This document shows positions 56,785-64,000 of a stretch of 64,000 nucleotides of DNA, piece after piece. Under the pieces are notes generated by a model. That model was not told the DNA's origin and searched no databases. It was given only the letters and a program-made list of their open reading frames with translations. The stretch is taken from assembly GCF_006065315.1 (NCBI RefSeq), contig NZ_CP040749.1:4362001-4426000 (forward strand). The letters are read 5' to 3'. The translations under genes and the position numbers were made by a program. Positions within the stretch are counted from its first letter, which is position 1; the number at the start of each line of letters is the position of its first letter. Source of the DNA: Aureibaculum algae (lineage in GTDB: Bacteria > Bacteroidota > Bacteroidia > Flavobacteriales > Flavobacteriaceae).

Positions 56785-58137
56785 GGGACTGTGCAATATT
56801 TTGTGTTTTAGCGATTATTTAGTTGAAAAATGATTTTGAAATTCATAGGCAAAAAATTTACCTTTAAATTTTTATCTTATGAACACAGAATTAGAAAAAC
56901 AGTTGGAAGCCTTACTTGGTAAAATCACTAACAAAGAAGACTTTGATCAAGTCAAAGAACAATTACTTAAACGCGGTATTGAATCACTTTTAAGAGCAGA
57001 AATGACGGCTCATTTAGGTTACCAAAAAGGTGATTCCATAATTGCAAACAACCAGCGTAATGGTTTTTCACAGAAGACCATAAAAACGCAAAATGGAGAA
57101 CAACGTATCCAAATCCCAAGAGATAGAGAGGCTAGTTTTGATCCAGTTATAGTTCCAAAACATCAGTCGATCAGTCAAGAATTAGAAGACTGTATCCAAT
57201 TGCTTTACGCTAAGGGTATGAGCAATTTGGATATAATCGACTTTATCCACCGTACCTATGGTGTTAATTATTCAACATCACAGGTATCGATTATTACCAA
57301 TCAATTATTAGAGGACATCAAGCTCTGGCAGAATAGGCCTTTAGAAGACGTTTATCCTATAATTTGGATAGATGCCATTCACTATAAAATAAGACAGGAA
57401 GGCAAGGTTATCTCTAAAGCTTGTATGATAGTTTTAGGTGTTAATACCGAAGGGCAACAGGATATTTTGAGCATGCATATTGTTGAAACCGAAAAAGCAT
57501 CTGCTTGGATGTCTATTTTAGATGATCTGCGCTCTCGTGGAGTGAAAGATATTTTCTTTTTATGCTCGGATAACCTACCAGGACTTGACAAAGCGGTAGA
57601 AGCTATTTTCCCGGATAGCATAAGACAGATCTGTATTGTACATCAAATTAGAAACTCACTAAAATACGTGAGTTACAAAGACAGAAAAGCAATAATGACG
57701 GATATTAAAGGCATTTACCAAGCAGATAATGAACAGTTCGCTTTAGAAGCTCTCCAAATATTTAAACAAAATTGGGAACATAAATACGTATCTGCCGTAC
57801 AGTCTTGGGAGAATAATTGGGATAACTTGACCGCTTTTTTAAATTATCCTAAAGAAATAAGAAAACTTATTTACACAACTAATATCATTGAAAGTTTTAA
57901 TGCAAGTCTTAGAAAATATACGCGTAACAAAAAAGTGTTCCCTAATGATGATGCAGCCTTGAAATCCATCTATTTAGCGGCACAAAGCATCAGTGCAAAA
58001 TGGAAGAAAACACGTTTTAAATGGGGACAAATCTACAATCAATTGTATATTTGTTTTCCAAACAGGTTATAAATCAAAAAAGTTAACCTATGAATTTTGA
58101 AATTATTTTTCAAAAACACAAAATTTTGGATAAACTC
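56785..58137 (+). mobile_element. IS256-family insertion sequence, complete
   Basis: A 1353-bp element with one transposase gene. Its ends are imperfect inverted repeats: left GGGACTGTGCAATATTTTGT and, read inward from the right, GAGTTTATCCAAAATTTTGT (15 of 21 positions match including the next base). Perfect 8-bp target duplications TTAAACTA flank it at 56777-56784 and 58138-58145. It lies between converging genes and disrupts neither. The intact duplications point to a recent insertion. Confidence 0.95.
56879..58072 (+). CDS. IS256-family (mutator-type) transposase
   Basis: A 397-residue DDE transposase. The N-terminal part has R-A-E-M-T-A-H-L-G-Y and R-N-G-F-S-Q-K-T-I-K-T, followed by the I-P-R-D-R motif. 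The catalytic triad is visible as Asp in W-I-D-A-I-H-Y-K, Asp in C-S-D-N-L-P-G-L-D and Glu in N-I-I-E-S-F-N-A-S-L-R-K. The C-H-like insertion motif I-C-I-V-H-Q-I-R-N-S is family-typical. Intact and of normal length, so the element may still be active. Confidence 0.97.
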   Translation: MNTELEKQLEALLGKITNKEDFDQVKEQLLKRGIESLLRAEMTAHLGYQKGDSIIANNQRNGFSQKTIKTQNGEQRIQIPRDREASFDPVIVPKHQSISQELEDCIQLLYAKGMSNLDIIDFIHRTYGVNYSTSQVSIITNQLLEDIKLWQNRPLEDVYPIIWIDAIHYKIRQEGKVISKACMIVLGVNTEGQQDILSMHIVETEKASAWMSILDDLRSRGVKDIFFLCSDNLPGLDKAVEAIFPDSIRQICIVHQIRNSLKYVSYKDRKAIMTDIKGIYQADNEQFALEALQIFKQNWEHKYVSAVQSWENNWDNLTAFLNYPKEIRKLIYTTNIIESFNASLRKYTRNKKVFPNDDAALKSIYLAAQSISAKWKKTRFKWGQIYNQLYICFPNRL

Positions 58138-58145
58138 TTAAACTA
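58138..58145. repeat. Right target-site duplication TTAAACTA
   Basis: Identical to 56777-56784, directly after the right inverted repeat. Confidence 0.93.
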
Positions 58146-58153
58146 CTTTGAAT

Positions 58154-58444
58154 TTATTTTGTTTTTTCTGATTTCAAAGAAAGTTTCTCTGAATGGTGAT
58201 TATGATGCTCTTTTTTAATGTCACTTAAAACATTATTAGCAAAATCATAATCTACTTTTCTAAATCGATCTCTAGCGTAAGCATTGTGTCCGCTCCTTAT
58301 AGATTTTGTTTCCTTAAGTACTAGACCATCGTCGTAAGGATTAAACCCTACAACTGTGTACATTTCATTTTCCTTAAGATTTCCTAATTTGTACCATCTG
58401 CGTCTAGCATCGACGCAAACTACCATTTCACCAATTTTAAACAT
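58154..58444 (-). CDS. Small paralogous protein A, unknown function
   Basis: 96 residues: M-F-K-I-G-E-M-V-V-C-V, W-Y-K-L-G, N-E-M-Y-T-V-V-G-F-N-P-Y-D-D-G, then N-A-Y-A-R-D-R-F-R-K-V-D-Y-D-F-A and a histidine/lysine-rich tail. The compact beta-rich pattern resembles an SH3-like barrel. It is a clear paralogue of the next gene upstream. Its end lies nine bases from the right target duplication of the IS256 element, so the insertion just missed it. Function unknown. Confidence 0.8.
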   Translation of the reverse strand: MFKIGEMVVCVDARRRWYKLGNLKENEMYTVVGFNPYDDGLVLKETKSIRSGHNAYARDRFRKVDYDFANNVLSDIKKEHHNHHSEKLSLKSEKTK

Positions 58445-58516
58445 ATTATTATTTAATTTTCCCGTGGTGAATATAGGAATATTATTTTAAGTCTAAAAGT
58501 TAATTAATGTTAAATA

Positions 58517-58846
58517 TTAGTTTAATAATGAAAGTGCGAATATTTGAGGTTGTAATTCACGCTCTACTTCTGGTTGTGGAATTGGTTGTTGTTCAGCTTG
58601 TTCTGCTTGCATTTCGTTTAAAAGACTTGTTGCAAAATTATAATCTACTTTTCTAAATCTATTTGCTGCAAATGCATTACATCCACTTCTTGGACTTTTA
58701 ATTTCATCAAGGATCAATCCACCATCATAAGGATTAAAGCCAGTTACAGTATACATTTCATTTTTCTGTAAGCCACCAAGTCTATACCATCTTCTCTTTG
58801 CATTTACACAAACTACTATTTCTCCTACTTTAAACATAATTTCCAA
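58517..58846 (-). CDS. Small paralogous protein B, unknown function
   Basis: 109 residues, beginning M-E-I-M-F-K-V-G-E-I-V-V-C-V-N-A-K-R-R-W-Y; the internal methionine M-F-K (58837) matches the start of the paralogue and may be the true start. The core F-N-P-Y-D-G-G-L-I-L and F-A-A-N-R-F-R-K-V-D-Y-N-F-A matches protein A; the tail differs (E-Q-A-E-Q-Q-P-I-P-Q-P, then acidic). The two genes are 72 bases apart in tandem, the product of a local duplication. Such small proteins are found in Flavobacteria but I know no function. Confidence 0.8.
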   Translation of the reverse strand: MEIMFKVGEIVVCVNAKRRWYRLGGLQKNEMYTVTGFNPYDGGLILDEIKSPRSGCNAFAANRFRKVDYNFATSLLNEMQAEQAEQQPIPQPEVERELQPQIFALSLLN

Positions 58847-59172
58847 TTTTATTTATTAATTGCTTTCGTATTTAAAACAATTTCCAATTAAAAACTCCCC
58901 TTAGTTATTTACTTTTTTTTTAATATTTTATCTAAGTAGCTATAAATCAAGTAAAAAAATTGCCACTTCTTTTTGTATAAACGAGTAATTATTTCGATTA
59001 TTTTATAAACGTACTAAATGAATCTAAAGGAAATCTCAAGATTCTTTACTTTTCCAGTATAATTTTCTATTTTTTTCCCAATACATAAGAAGGTCTCTTC
59101 TATAGCTTGGTGTAGGTAAAAATTGTTAAAAAAAAGCTAAAATTCACTATTTTAGTACAACCTGTATTCTAT
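58847..59172. other. Gene-free region between protein B and the DadA-like gene
   Basis: 326 A+T-rich bases with no credible gene; AATTTCCAATT occurs twice (about 58848 and 58879). It holds the promoter of the small paralogous pair and the 3' end of the hydroxyproline-type operon. Confidence 0.6.
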
Positions 59173-60429
59173 TTAAAATTTTCGGTCGGGATTAAATGGT
59201 GTTAGATCTATTGAAGATTTCCTATCCGTGATAATTTCAGAAATCAATTTTCCAGTTGCAGGTCCGAGGCTCCACCCCATCATTGCATGTCCAGCACCTA
59301 TGGTTAAATTTTCAAATTTGGAAGTTCTTCCAATATAAGGTAAGCCATCAGGTGAAACAGGACGTAACCCACATTGAGCACTGTCTATATTATATTGTGG
59401 AATCTTTAAACCCTCATAATACTGTTCTGATGCATTTGCAATAGCATCAACTCGTTTCTTATTAATTGTATGATTAAGACCAGACATTTCCATTGTGCCT
59501 GCAAATCGAGTAAAGTCCTTCATTGGAGTTACCGCCACTTTTTTCTCCATTAAAATTGCAGGATAATTGATTCCTGTCTCTTCTTCCATATTAATTCTAT
59601 AGCCCTTACCTCCTTCCATTGGAAGTTTTAAATGCAGTTTTTTTGCCACAAGACCACTCCAAGAACCCGTAGCCAAAATTATTTCATCTGCCTTATAGCT
59701 ATTTTTAGTCGTTATGATCTCCGTTATATTTTTATTCTTAATCGCAAAATCAACTACCTTTTCATTTTTAAGGAATACAACACCTTTTTTCTCTAAATGA
59801 ATTTTCATACTACTCATTATTTCGTTTGGACTTGTATGAAAATCACATAAATAATGAATAGCCCCTTTTACCTCTAAACTTACTTTTGGCTCTATAGCTT
59901 TTAATTCTTTCGCATTTAAGACCGTAGATTCTAGATTCATACCCTCTGCTACTCTTGCAATTTTTGACTCTGCTTCACCTGCCTTATCTGTTTTGTAAAG
60001 CATGAGCAATCCTTTTTTTTCTAATTGAAATTGCCCCAAATCATTTGAATTATAAATCTCTTCGTACAAATCTCTACTCAGAAGGTTTATATCTTTGATC
60101 ACTGGCATGGCTCGTTCAACTTTATATTGAGTTGCAGATTTTTTAAAATACCAAGTCCATTTTAAAAAATCTATATCTAACCGAGGCTTCATATAAAATG
60201 GACTCGTACTATTAAACATATATTTAATACCTTTAGAAATCATTCCAGGTGCCGCCAATGAAATAATATGGCTTGGTGTTAAGTATCCAGCATTCACGTA
60301 AGAAGCCCCTCCTGCTAAACCATCCATATTAGTTTGATCAATAACCGTAACCCTGCAACCTTCTTTCTGCAAGAAATAGGCGGTACTTAATCCAATTATA
60401 CCACCACCAATGATTATACAATTCTTCAC
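59173..60429 (-). CDS. FAD-dependent D-amino-acid dehydrogenase-like (DadA/D-hydroxyproline type)
   Basis: A 418-residue DAO-family flavoprotein. The FAD-binding motif G-G-G-I-I-G-L-S-T-A-Y-F-L is at residues 8-20, the second dinucleotide element I-L-A-T-G-S-W-S near 250, and the C-terminal R-P-V-S-P-D-G-L-P-Y-I-G and G-H-A-M-M-G-W-S-L-G-P-A-T-G are typical of DadA-like enzymes. It lies 14 bases after a 4-hydroxyproline epimerase gene, so the natural substrate is probably cis-4-hydroxy-D-proline, giving pyrroline-4-hydroxy-2-carboxylate. Membrane-associated oxidation with a quinone acceptor is family knowledge. Confidence 0.88.
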   Translation of the reverse strand: MKNCIIIGGGIIGLSTAYFLQKEGCRVTVIDQTNMDGLAGGASYVNAGYLTPSHIISLAAPGMISKGIKYMFNSTSPFYMKPRLDIDFLKWTWYFKKSATQYKVERAMPVIKDINLLSRDLYEEIYNSNDLGQFQLEKKGLLMLYKTDKAGEAESKIARVAEGMNLESTVLNAKELKAIEPKVSLEVKGAIHYLCDFHTSPNEIMSSMKIHLEKKGVVFLKNEKVVDFAIKNKNITEIITTKNSYKADEIILATGSWSGLVAKKLHLKLPMEGGKGYRINMEEETGINYPAILMEKKVAVTPMKDFTRFAGTMEMSGLNHTINKKRVDAIANASEQYYEGLKIPQYNIDSAQCGLRPVSPDGLPYIGRTSKFENLTIGAGHAMMGWSLGPATGKLISEIITDRKSSIDLTPFNPDRKF

Positions 60430-60443
60430 TTTCTATTAGTAGT

Positions 60444-61454
60444 TTAAATTACTTGAAACCCAAACGCATAAGGATCATCCTCATCAATATTAATGGTATT
60501 ATACCCATAAATTCTTGCCCAACCTTGGATACTTGGCACTATTGCCTTAATACCATTAGCTAAGTTAGTTTCTTTTACAATACGTCCAATAAATTTACTT
60601 CCGATAAAACTTTCATTAACAAAATTTTCCCCAATTTTTAACTTACCCTTTGCATGTAATTGTGCCATCCTTGCGGATGTTCCTGTACCACAAGGACTTC
60701 TATCAATGGCTTTATTTCCATAAAAAACAGCATTCCTACCAGAAGACAATTGGTCTATTGGATTGCCCGTCCATAACATATGTGTTACATCTCTAATGGC
60801 ATCATTTTCTGGATGAATAAACATATTGGAATATTTCTGATTAATTCTTTCTCTTACAACTTGTGAAAATTGAATAATTTTACTTGCTGTAAAATCGTGC
60901 ACGCCAGAAAAGTTTTTTTGTGAATCTACAATGGCGTAATAATTACCGCCATAAGCTACATCAAAAGTGATTTCGCCTAATTCGGGACAATCAATCTTTA
61001 AATTTTCAGCTGCTAAATAACTTTTCACATTATTTAATTTCACCCAATCTACTTTATTATTGGTTTGTTGATATTCAATTTCAATCAAACCTGCTGGAGC
61101 TTCCATTCTTATTTTTCCAGGATTTTTTGGCTTTACTAATCCCTCCTCAATAGCAATGGTTATTGTTCCAATAGTACCATGTCCACACATTGGCAAGCAA
61201 CCAGAAGTTTCAATAAAAAGAATGGCAAAATCATTTTCAGAATTATGAGGTTGAAATAAAAGACTACCACTCATCATATCATGACCACGTGGCTCAAACA
61301 TTAAGCCTTTTCTAATCCAATCATATTCCTCTAGAAAGTGCTGACGTTTTTCACTCATATTGCTACCCTTTAAAGTTGGACCACCTTCGGCAATTACCCG
61401 AACAGGATTACCACAAGTATGAGCATCAATGCATTTGAATATATACTTACTCAT
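60444..61454 (-). CDS. 4-hydroxyproline 2-epimerase (proline racemase family)
   Basis: A 336-residue proline-racemase-fold enzyme. Both catalytic cysteines are present: Cys90 in M-C-G-H-G-T-I-G-T and Cys255 in C-G-T-G-T-S-A-R. A Cys/Cys pair indicates epimerisation; the related trans-3-hydroxyproline dehydratases have Thr instead of the second Cys. D-R-S-P-C-G-T-G is the typical active-site block. The start overlaps the stop of the DUF885 gene by eight bases, and the DadA-like gene follows, forming an operon for use of collagen-type hydroxyproline. The later enzymes of that route are not adjacent. Confidence 0.93.
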   Translation of the reverse strand: MSKYIFKCIDAHTCGNPVRVIAEGGPTLKGSNMSEKRQHFLEEYDWIRKGLMFEPRGHDMMSGSLLFQPHNSENDFAILFIETSGCLPMCGHGTIGTITIAIEEGLVKPKNPGKIRMEAPAGLIEIEYQQTNNKVDWVKLNNVKSYLAAENLKIDCPELGEITFDVAYGGNYYAIVDSQKNFSGVHDFTASKIIQFSQVVRERINQKYSNMFIHPENDAIRDVTHMLWTGNPIDQLSSGRNAVFYGNKAIDRSPCGTGTSARMAQLHAKGKLKIGENFVNESFIGSKFIGRIVKETNLANGIKAIVPSIQGWARIYGYNTINIDEDDPYAFGFQVI

Positions 61455-63180
61455 TTTTTACGCTATTAATGTAATCAAGGATACTAGTCTCAAGAATTGG
61501 CAAGGTAACCGTTCCTTGTTCTAAAATTTTTTCATGAAATTCACGAATATCAAATTTACTTCCTAATTCTTTTTCTGCTTTTAGTCGTAATTCTCTAATT
61601 TTTAGCTCGCCTATTTTGTAGGATAATGCTTGTCCTGGCCAAGAGATATATCGGTCAGTTTCTGTATTTATTTCATGTAATGATAATGCTGTATTGGATG
61701 ACATATAATCGACTACTTGCTCTCTAGTCCACCCTTTAGCATGTATTCCGGTATCAACTACCAATCGGCAGGCTCTCCACATTTCATAAGTCAATTGCCC
61801 AAATTTTTCATAAGGGGATGTGTACATACCCATTTCTTCGGCTAAAAATTCACAATACAATCCCCAACCTTCACCATATGCAGATAGGTAGAAATTTTTT
61901 CTGAATTTGGGAATACTATCTCCTAATTCATTATTTAAACTTATTTGTAAATGATGGCCCGGAACGGCTTCATGAACAGTTAACGAAGGTAATGTATATA
62001 AGGTTCTACTTTTCAAATCGTAGGTATTTACCCAATAATAACCAGGTTCTGTACTGTTTTTCGTTGTACCAATATATCTTCCTGCTGTATATTTAGGAGC
62101 AATAGCATCTGGGACAGGAGCAACCCCATATGGTTTTCTAGGTAAGGTTTTAAAGAATTTTGGTAATTGGGCATCCACGCGCTTAGCCATATCTCTTGCA
62201 ATCATCAATAATTCTGCGGGAGTTTTTGCATAAAACTGTTCATCGGTTCTTAAAAATTTAAAAAAGTCGGCAAAACTTCCTCTAAAGTTTAAATCAGTTA
62301 TTATTTTTTCCATTTCAGCCTTTATCCTCGCCACTTCCTTTAATCCAACTCGATGGATATCATCAGCTGTGTATTGTGTACTTGTGGTATAAAAATTAAT
62401 TCTATTTTGATAAAACGCTTTTCCATTTGGTAGTTCTGAAATACCAATAGTAGTTCTAGCTTTCGGAAAATATTCTACTTCAAAAAAGTTTTTTATTCTT
62501 TTAAACTGAGGTACAACAATCAACTCTATTGCCGCCTTAGCTTTTTCAATAACAGAATCCTTTTGAGAATCAGTTAAGGTAGTTGGTAAATCTTTAAAGG
62601 GAGAATAGAAAAAATTATTTACTGGATTATCAGTAATATGGGTATTATAAGTGGACTCATATCCTTTAAAAATAACTTTAGGTTGCGTTATACCTTTCGC
62701 TAATGCTAATTGTAATAAATCTAAATGTTGATCTACAAAAACTGGTAAAGCATTTAGTTCATTTAAATACTTCTTTACATCATCGTAGTTGTTCAGGGGA
62801 CGGACCATATAGGGCAGACTAACATGAAACCCTGAATCAGAAAGTAACGGGTTAAGATATTGCTCAAAACTGTTATAATCGATCGTTTCTTGAAGTGTAA
62901 ATTTTAATAACGTTAAGGATATTTTTTCTGTATCTGATAGATTGTTTTCGTTAATTTCATTCAATAAATCTAATAGCTCTTTGGCATAATTAGCTTCTTT
63001 CTGATAGTATTTCTTGTTAAACAACCCAAGTGGAAATTCCTCTTTATTGTATCCACTATGATCTTGGTATTCATTTATTATTTTATCCAGTTGAGCTGAA
63101 GAATTATTTGTTTGTTCCTTTTTATCACAAGTAGATAAAATTATAAGAGACACTACTAATATTACTAAATGGTTCTTCAT
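61447..63180 (-). CDS. DUF885-family lipoprotein, putative peptidase
   Basis: About 577 residues from the start at 63180, where a lipoprotein signal (I-L-S-T-C-D) begins; the frame is open to 63294. The family signature V-H-E-A-V-P-G-H-H-L-Q looks like a zinc-peptidase HExxxGHH motif near the C-terminal third, followed by Y-G-E-G-W-G-L-Y-C-E and W-P-G-Q-A-L-S-Y-K-I-G. DUF885 proteins are often annotated as periplasmic peptidases. In an operon with hydroxyproline enzymes it may free hydroxyproline-containing peptides; that is inference. Confidence 0.88.
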   Translation of the reverse strand: MKNHLVILVVSLIILSTCDKKEQTNNSSAQLDKIINEYQDHSGYNKEEFPLGLFNKKYYQKEANYAKELLDLLNEINENNLSDTEKISLTLLKFTLQETIDYNSFEQYLNPLLSDSGFHVSLPYMVRPLNNYDDVKKYLNELNALPVFVDQHLDLLQLALAKGITQPKVIFKGYESTYNTHITDNPVNNFFYSPFKDLPTTLTDSQKDSVIEKAKAAIELIVVPQFKRIKNFFEVEYFPKARTTIGISELPNGKAFYQNRINFYTTSTQYTADDIHRVGLKEVARIKAEMEKIITDLNFRGSFADFFKFLRTDEQFYAKTPAELLMIARDMAKRVDAQLPKFFKTLPRKPYGVAPVPDAIAPKYTAGRYIGTTKNSTEPGYYWVNTYDLKSRTLYTLPSLTVHEAVPGHHLQISLNNELGDSIPKFRKNFYLSAYGEGWGLYCEFLAEEMGMYTSPYEKFGQLTYEMWRACRLVVDTGIHAKGWTREQVVDYMSSNTALSLHEINTETDRYISWPGQALSYKIGELKIRELRLKAEKELGSKFDIREFHEKILEQGTVTLPILETSILDYINSVKNE

Positions 63181-63480
63181 CTTAACTATATTTTTAAATT
63201 TTAATACGATCCCTTCATTATTATGAATAGACAAATCTATTATTAATTTCTTTATGTCGTACCCAAGGAACTTTTTAACTCCTTTTTCTTTCATAATTCA
63301 AGCAAATCTAAATAGTAATCATTCTAAAATTAAGGTGATTTATTTAAATTCTTGCTAAAAAGGAACTTCACACACCTCTTATTTGACTTTGTAAAACAAA
63401 CCACAAAACGCTGTAAATAATGACACTAACACTAGTTTTATATAAATTTACTACAAATTAATTTGCATATTATAATTTTT

Positions 63481-63498
63481 ACTCTACATTTGTAGAGT
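63481..63498. promoter_or_regulatory. BlaI-type operator 1
   Basis: Perfect 18-bp palindrome ACTCTACA-TT-TGTAGAGT. The TACA/TGTA core is the known recognition element of BlaI/MecI repressors. It lies 22 bases before the start codon of the BlaI-like gene. Confidence 0.85.
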
Positions 63499-63503
63499 TA
63501 ATT

Positions 63504-63517
63504 CTAAACATGTAGAG
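63504..63517. promoter_or_regulatory. BlaI-type operator 2
   Basis: CTAAACATGTAGAG, an imperfect copy centred 21 bases (two helical turns) after operator 1 and two bases before the start codon. Confidence 0.65.
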
Positions 63518-63519
63518 CA

Positions 63520-63885
63520 ATGGCCTTATCAAAAACTGAAGAACAATTAATGCAATACCTCTGGAAGCTAGAAAAAGCTTTTATGAAAGATTTGTTAACT
63601 ATATACCCAGAACCTAAACCAGCAACCACAACTATTGCTACGTTGTTAAAACGAATGATCGGTAAAGGATTTGTTGCCTATAAATTGTATGGTAATGCAA
63701 GAGAGTATTACCCATTAATTAAAAAGAAAGATTACTTCGCTAAACATGTAAACGGATTGATTAAAACATTTTTTAACGATTCTGCTTCTCAATTTGCTTC
63801 CTTTTTTACAGAAGAAACCAACCTGACCAAAGAGGAGTTGGAAGAGTTGAAAAAACTGATTGACAAACAAATAAAAGAAAAATAA
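63520..63885 (+). CDS. BlaI/MecI/CopY-family transcriptional repressor
   Basis: A 121-residue winged-helix repressor. The N-terminal half has L-S-K-T-E-E-Q-L-M-Q-Y-L-W-K-L and the recognition part T-T-I-A-T-L-L-K-R-M-I-G-K-G-F-V-A-Y-K; the wing ends E-Y-Y-P-L-I. The C-terminal helices give dimerisation and are the usual cleavage region. It is directly followed by a BlaR1/M56-type gene (one base after the stop codon), the classical sensor partner. Two palindromic TACA-TGTA operators precede it, so it is very likely autoregulated. Confidence 0.95.
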   Translation: MALSKTEEQLMQYLWKLEKAFMKDLLTIYPEPKPATTTIATLLKRMIGKGFVAYKLYGNAREYYPLIKKKDYFAKHVNGLIKTFFNDSASQFASFFTEETNLTKEELEELKKLIDKQIKEK

Positions 63886-63886
63886 T

Positions 63887-64000
63887 ATGTTAGACTACTT
63901 ATTAAAATCGGGAGTTTGTTTGGCAGCATTTTATTTGTTTTACAAACTATTATTAGAAAAAGAACCTATCCATATTTTTAAAAGGATTTATTTATTGGGT
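63887..64000 (+). CDS. N-terminus of a BlaR1/M56-type membrane peptidase (partial)
   Basis: 38 codons run off the window: M-L-D-Y-L-L-K-S-G-V-C-L-A-A-F-Y-L-F-Y-K-L-L-L-E-x-E. The pattern, first transmembrane helix and then Y-K-L-L-L-E, is the standard start of Bacteroidetes M56 family proteins. It begins one base after the BlaI stop codon. Such proteins often carry a TonB-like C-terminus, not visible here. Confidence 0.85.
   Translation, partial: MLDYLLKSGVCLAAFYLFYKLLLEKEPIHIFKRIYLLG

Noticed and set aside
1..64000. CRISPR array
   Set aside because: No regularly spaced repeats of 25-50 bases seen; the only sizeable repeats are the SusD duplication and element ends.

Overview
The window looks like chromosomal DNA of a marine, seaweed-degrading Bacteroidetes, most likely a Flavobacteriaceae. 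The reasons are low G+C, a hybrid two-component regulator, SusD-like lipoproteins, a type IX secretion sorting tail, several glycoside hydrolases and sulfatases typical of red-algal galactans, and tRNA and operator structures that fit this group. All assignments come from reading motifs and domain order by eye; no database search was made.

Region 1 (1-24 kb) is an agar/porphyran-type utilisation locus. A hybrid two-component regulator (492-4673, minus) stands divergent from a GH16 endo-galactanase and a GH117 exo-enzyme. A TPR/LuxR regulator (minus) follows, then a GH86 agarase/porphyranase and a GH2 beta-galactosidase. Next is a run of catabolic genes: a zinc dehydrogenase, a short-chain dehydrogenase, an aldehyde dehydrogenase, a sulfatase, an enolase-superfamily cycloisomerase, an aldose epimerase and a RhaT-like permease. 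Together these fit oxidation of 3,6-anhydro-L-galactose to its aldonate, cycloisomerisation to a 2-keto-3-deoxy-galactonate, and two redox steps toward 2-keto-3-deoxygluconate. The kinase and aldolase that should finish the route are not in the window.

Region 2 (24-43.6 kb) is an accessory block. It holds two GH3 enzymes, a complete TRAP transporter (DctP, DctQ, DctM), a leucine-rich-type surface lipoprotein, two tandemly duplicated SusD-like lipoproteins with no SusC partner, a broken GH43, two more GH117-family lipoproteins (one at 22.9 kb, one at 37.7 kb), two further sulfatases and a truncated GH28-like gene.

Region 3 (43.5-53.1 kb) carries a Leloir-pathway operon (GntR regulator, galM, galK, galT, a broken sodium/sugar symporter, galE) for the galactose half of agar. 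It is flanked by mobile-element debris: a decayed excisionase-like gene and a repeat-rich patch on the left, and a truncated TraG-like coupling protein, a complete tRNA-Leu and a half tRNA-Leu broken at the anticodon loop on the right. This suggests that at least part of the locus arrived on, or was bounded by, an integrative element at tRNA-Leu.

Region 4 (53.1-64 kb) looks like ordinary chromosome: an M20 dipeptidase, a DUF4407 membrane protein, a GNAT acetyltransferase, a fresh IS256-family insertion with perfect 8-bp target repeats, a tandem pair of small paralogous proteins, a hydroxyproline-type operon (DUF885, 4-hydroxyproline epimerase, DadA-like oxidase), and a BlaI/BlaR1-type pair with clear tandem operators.

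A recurring oddity is decay by single in-frame TAA codons. The GH86 sorting tail, the GH43 and the sodium/sugar symporter are each interrupted by one TAA, with recognisable protein continuing in the same frame after it.
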